From JACMLD01 sp033761915 (GTDB lineage Bacteria; Bacteroidota; Bacteroidia; Chitinophagales; Chitinophagaceae), in NCBI GenBank assembly GCA_033761915.1, contig JANRMC010000067.1, positions 1 through 6,322 on the forward strand: a DNA stretch of 6,322 bases, in the 5' to 3' direction. Shown piece after piece: positions 4,125 to 6,322 of the stretch (position 1 is its first letter; each line of letters opens with the position of its first letter). The translations under genes and the position numbers were made by a program. The notes beneath the pieces are model-generated. The model ran no database searches. It was given only the letters and a program-made list of their open reading frames with translations, and was not told where the DNA came from.

Positions 4125-6029
4125 ATGGGAAAGATTATAGGAATAGATTTAGGTACTACCAATAGCTGTGTTGCCGTAATGGAAGGCAATGAGCCGGTAG
4201 TGATTGCCAACGATGAGGGTCGCCGTACCACCCCTTCTGTAGTGGCTTTCTTAAAAAACGGAGAAAGAAAAGTAGGAGACCCTGCTAAACGCCAGGCCAT
4301 AACCAACCCGCAAAACACTATTACCAGTGTAAAGCGTTTTATGGGCCGTCGTTTTGATGAAGTAACCGAAGAAATAAGCCATTGGAGCTATAAAGTTGCC
4401 AAAGGTGACAATAATACTTGCCGTATTGACATTGATGGCCGTTTATATACGCCACAAGAAATTTCTGCCATGATTTTGCAGAAAATGAAAAAAACGGCAG
4501 AAGATTACCTGGGCCAGGAAGTAACAGAAGCGGTTATTACCGTGCCTGCCTACTTTAACGACGCCCAACGCCAGGCTACCAAAGAAGCCGGAGAAATTGC
4601 CGGGTTAACCGTACGCCGTATTGTAAACGAACCAACCGCAGCCGCCCTGGCTTATGGCCTGGATAAAGGCAAGCACGACCAGAAAATTGCTGTGTTTGAC
4701 TTAGGTGGTGGTACGTTTGATATTTCTGTGCTGGAACTGGGCGATGGCGTTTTTGAAGTTAAAAGCACCAATGGTGATACACACCTGGGTGGCGATGACT
4801 TTGATAAAGTAATTATGGATTGGTTAGCCAATGAGTTTAAAGCAGAAGAAAACGTAGACCTGCGCAAAGACCCCATGGCTTTACAACGCTTAAAAGAAGC
4901 TTCAGAAAAAGCGAAGGTGGAACTGAGTTCTTCATCTGAAACAGAAATTAACCTGCCTTATATTACAGCTATTGATGGTGTGCCAAAGCACCTGGTTAAA
5001 AAATTAACCCGTGCTAAGTTTGAGCAATTGAGCGATAGCTTGTTTGAACGTTGCTTACGCCCCTGCGAGCAGGCATTAAAAGATGCCGGCATGAGCGTAT
5101 CTCAGATTGATGAGGTGATTTTAGTAGGCGGCAGCACCCGCATACCCAAAGTGCAGGAGATTGTAGAAAAATTCTTTGGCAAAAAGCCCAATAAGGGTGT
5201 TAACCCCGATGAAGTGGTTGCCATTGGTGCCGGTATACAAGGTGCCGTGTTAACAGGTGAGGTAAAAGATGTGTTGTTATTAGACGTTACCCCGCTTTCT
5301 TTAGGTATTGAAACTATGGGTGGTGTTATGACCCGTTTAATTGACAGCAATACTACCATACCTACCAAAAAGAGTGAAGTGTTTTCTACCGCCAGCGATA
5401 ACCAACCCGGCGTTGAAATACATGTACTGCAGGGAGAACGCCCGATGGCAAACCAAAACAAAAGCCTGGGTAAGTTTAACCTTACAGATATACCACCAGC
5501 CCCCCGCGGCGTGCCACAAATTGAAGTGATTTTTGATATTGACGCCAACGGTATTTTGCATGTAACCGCAAAAGACAAAGGCACAGGCAAAGAACAAAAA
5601 ATACGTATTGAAGCGGGTAGCGGTCTTAGCAAAGATGAAGTAGAAAAAATGAAGGCAGAAGCAAGAGCTAATGAAGCCACCGATAAAGCGGCCCGCGAAA
5701 AAGTAGATAAAATTAACCAGGCTGATAGTTTGATTTTCCAAACGGAAAAGCAACTGAAAGAGTACGGTGATAAAATACCGGCCGATAAAAAAGGCCCTAT
5801 AGAAACAGCCTTAAACAATTTAAAAGAAGCGCACAAATTGCAGGATGTAGCCGCTATTGACAGCGCTACAGAAGCTATGAACACTGCATGGACTGCCGCC
5901 AGCGAAGAGTTGTACAAAGCCACACAAGGCGCACAACCCGGTGCTGATGCTGCCGCTGCTGATGGCCAGCCACAAGGCAATGCAAAAAGCGATAATGTGG
6001 AAGATGCGCAGTTTGAAGAAGTGAAGTAA
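4125..6029 (+). CDS. dnaK: Hsp70 chaperone DnaK
   Basis: This is a full-length 634-residue DnaK, the ATP-driven cytoplasmic chaperone that works with DnaJ and GrpE in folding new and stress-damaged proteins. The nucleotide-binding domain shows the phosphate-1 loop GIDLGTTNS (6-14), phosphate-2 loop DLGGGTFD (192-199), VITVPAYFNDAQRQATKEAG, NEPTAAALAYG and the adenosine motif VILVGGSTRIPKVQ. The interdomain linker DVLLLDVTPLSLGIE starts at residue 382. The substrate-binding beta domain and helical lid follow, then an Ala/Gly/Gln-rich disordered tail ending DAQFEEVK. Length and motifs are normal throughout. grpE and dnaJ are not adjacent in this window. The start ATG 4125 gives the expected MGKIIGIDLGTTNS. 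No terminator separates it from the next gene, which starts 10 bases after the stop. Confidence 0.99.
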   Translation: MGKIIGIDLGTTNSCVAVMEGNEPVVIANDEGRRTTPSVVAFLKNGERKVGDPAKRQAITNPQNTITSVKRFMGRRFDEVTEEISHWSYKVAKGDNNTCRIDIDGRLYTPQEISAMILQKMKKTAEDYLGQEVTEAVITVPAYFNDAQRQATKEAGEIAGLTVRRIVNEPTAAALAYGLDKGKHDQKIAVFDLGGGTFDISVLELGDGVFEVKSTNGDTHLGGDDFDKVIMDWLANEFKAEENVDLRKDPMALQRLKEASEKAKVELSSSSETEINLPYITAIDGVPKHLVKKLTRAKFEQLSDSLFERCLRPCEQALKDAGMSVSQIDEVILVGGSTRIPKVQEIVEKFFGKKPNKGVNPDEVVAIGAGIQGAVLTGEVKDVLLLDVTPLSLGIETMGGVMTRLIDSNTTIPTKKSEVFSTASDNQPGVEIHVLQGERPMANQNKSLGKFNLTDIPPAPRGVPQIEVIFDIDANGILHVTAKDKGTGKEQKIRIEAGSGLSKDEVEKMKAEARANEATDKAAREKVDKINQADSLIFQTEKQLKEYGDKIPADKKGPIETALNNLKEAHKLQDVAAIDSATEAMNTAWTAASEELYKATQGAQPGADAAAADGQPQGNAKSDNVEDAQFEEVK

Positions 6030-6039
6030 TATTTATATA

Positions 6040-6322
6040 ATGATAGTAAAAAAAGAAAATTGCATTAATCAGATTGATAATCTCATTAGTCATATAAGAA
6101 TACCCAATACTGAAACCTCATTTGACTTAGAGATTTTCTTAAATATGATGTATGGTCATATAAAGAATGCTGCAATTAACGGTGGTTTAAGTGATATAAA
6201 GTATGCTGTTCACTCAATAAAAAATTTCGATAATTCTTTTCTTCTTCCTTTCTTACAAAACCTAAAAGATGAGATATCAGGCTTTTCAGGTGATATTTCA
6301 ATAAAAGAATTTGAAGAAATTC
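6040..6322 (+). CDS. AT-rich hypothetical protein, 5' part only
   Basis: ATG 6040 opens a frame that stays open for 94 codons to the end of the window, beginning MIVKKENCINQIDNLISHIR. It is hydrophilic and rich in Ile, Asn, Lys and Phe, predicted mostly helical (for example FDLEIFLNMMYGHIKNAAI, residues 28-46), with no signal peptide, membrane segment or recognised motif. Base composition is clearly more AT-rich than dnaK just upstream, which hints at a recent arrival or a gene under different selection. The 10-base spacing would allow readthrough from dnaK, though no ribosome-binding evidence is visible. Function unknown; no partner can be named because the right-hand context is missing. Confidence 0.6.
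   Translation, partial: MIVKKENCINQIDNLISHIRIPNTETSFDLEIFLNMMYGHIKNAAINGGLSDIKYAVHSIKNFDNSFLLPFLQNLKDEISGFSGDISIKEFEEI

Noticed and set aside
5102..5980. 292-codon minus-strand frame antisense to dnaK
   Set aside because: A long antisense frame is common opposite highly expressed genes with biased codons. The dnaK frame has all family motifs and the antisense product has none.

Overview
The window looks like a chromosomal segment of a Bacteroidota bacterium, most likely from the Chitinophagaceae or close relatives. The signs are: promoters of the Bacteroidota type (TTTG, 17-19 bases, TAnnTTTG) in front of fbp and the GtrA-like gene; starts without Shine-Dalgarno sequences; signal peptides ending in '..HAQ'; and a DnaK ending in EEVK. 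The genus cannot be fixed from the sequence alone. No rRNA, tRNA, CRISPR array or complete insertion sequence was seen.

Bases 1-2447 are accessory, repeat-rich and partly decayed. A short element at about 51-320 consists of two inverted copies of a hairpin repeat around the first 37 codons of a REP-associated tyrosine transposase (RAYT, IS200-like). A third copy of the repeat lies at 1457-1551. Directly beside the element is a 116-codon ORF that resembles the C-terminal tail of a JAB/JAMM-type polymorphic (Rhs-like) toxin. One base after its stop begins a gene for a small exported protein, placed as an immunity partner would be. That gene changes frame at an A7 run just after its signal peptide. 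A convergent minus-strand gene for a small membrane protein shares its terminator. A second small exported-protein gene on the minus strand (1797-2209) also changes frame by -1 at an A run just after its signal peptide. A second, unrelated repeat family (sharing GTACAAGAGTGC) occurs at 1624 and 2275.

Bases 2448-6029 are conserved core genes, all on the plus strand and each apparently with its own promoter: class I fructose-1,6-bisphosphatase (gluconeogenesis), a GtrA-family four-helix membrane protein, and the chaperone DnaK. A strong terminator separates fbp from the GtrA-like gene, whose promoter begins inside the terminator's T tract. dnaK has a short leader with a sigma-54-like -24/-12 element and an overlapping inverted repeat.

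Bases 6040-6322 hold the start of an AT-rich gene of unknown function that begins 10 bases after dnaK and runs off the window.

The most interesting parts are the internally deleted REP/RAYT element, the possible toxin-tail and immunity pair beside it, and the two independent frame changes at the signal-peptide/mature-protein boundary.
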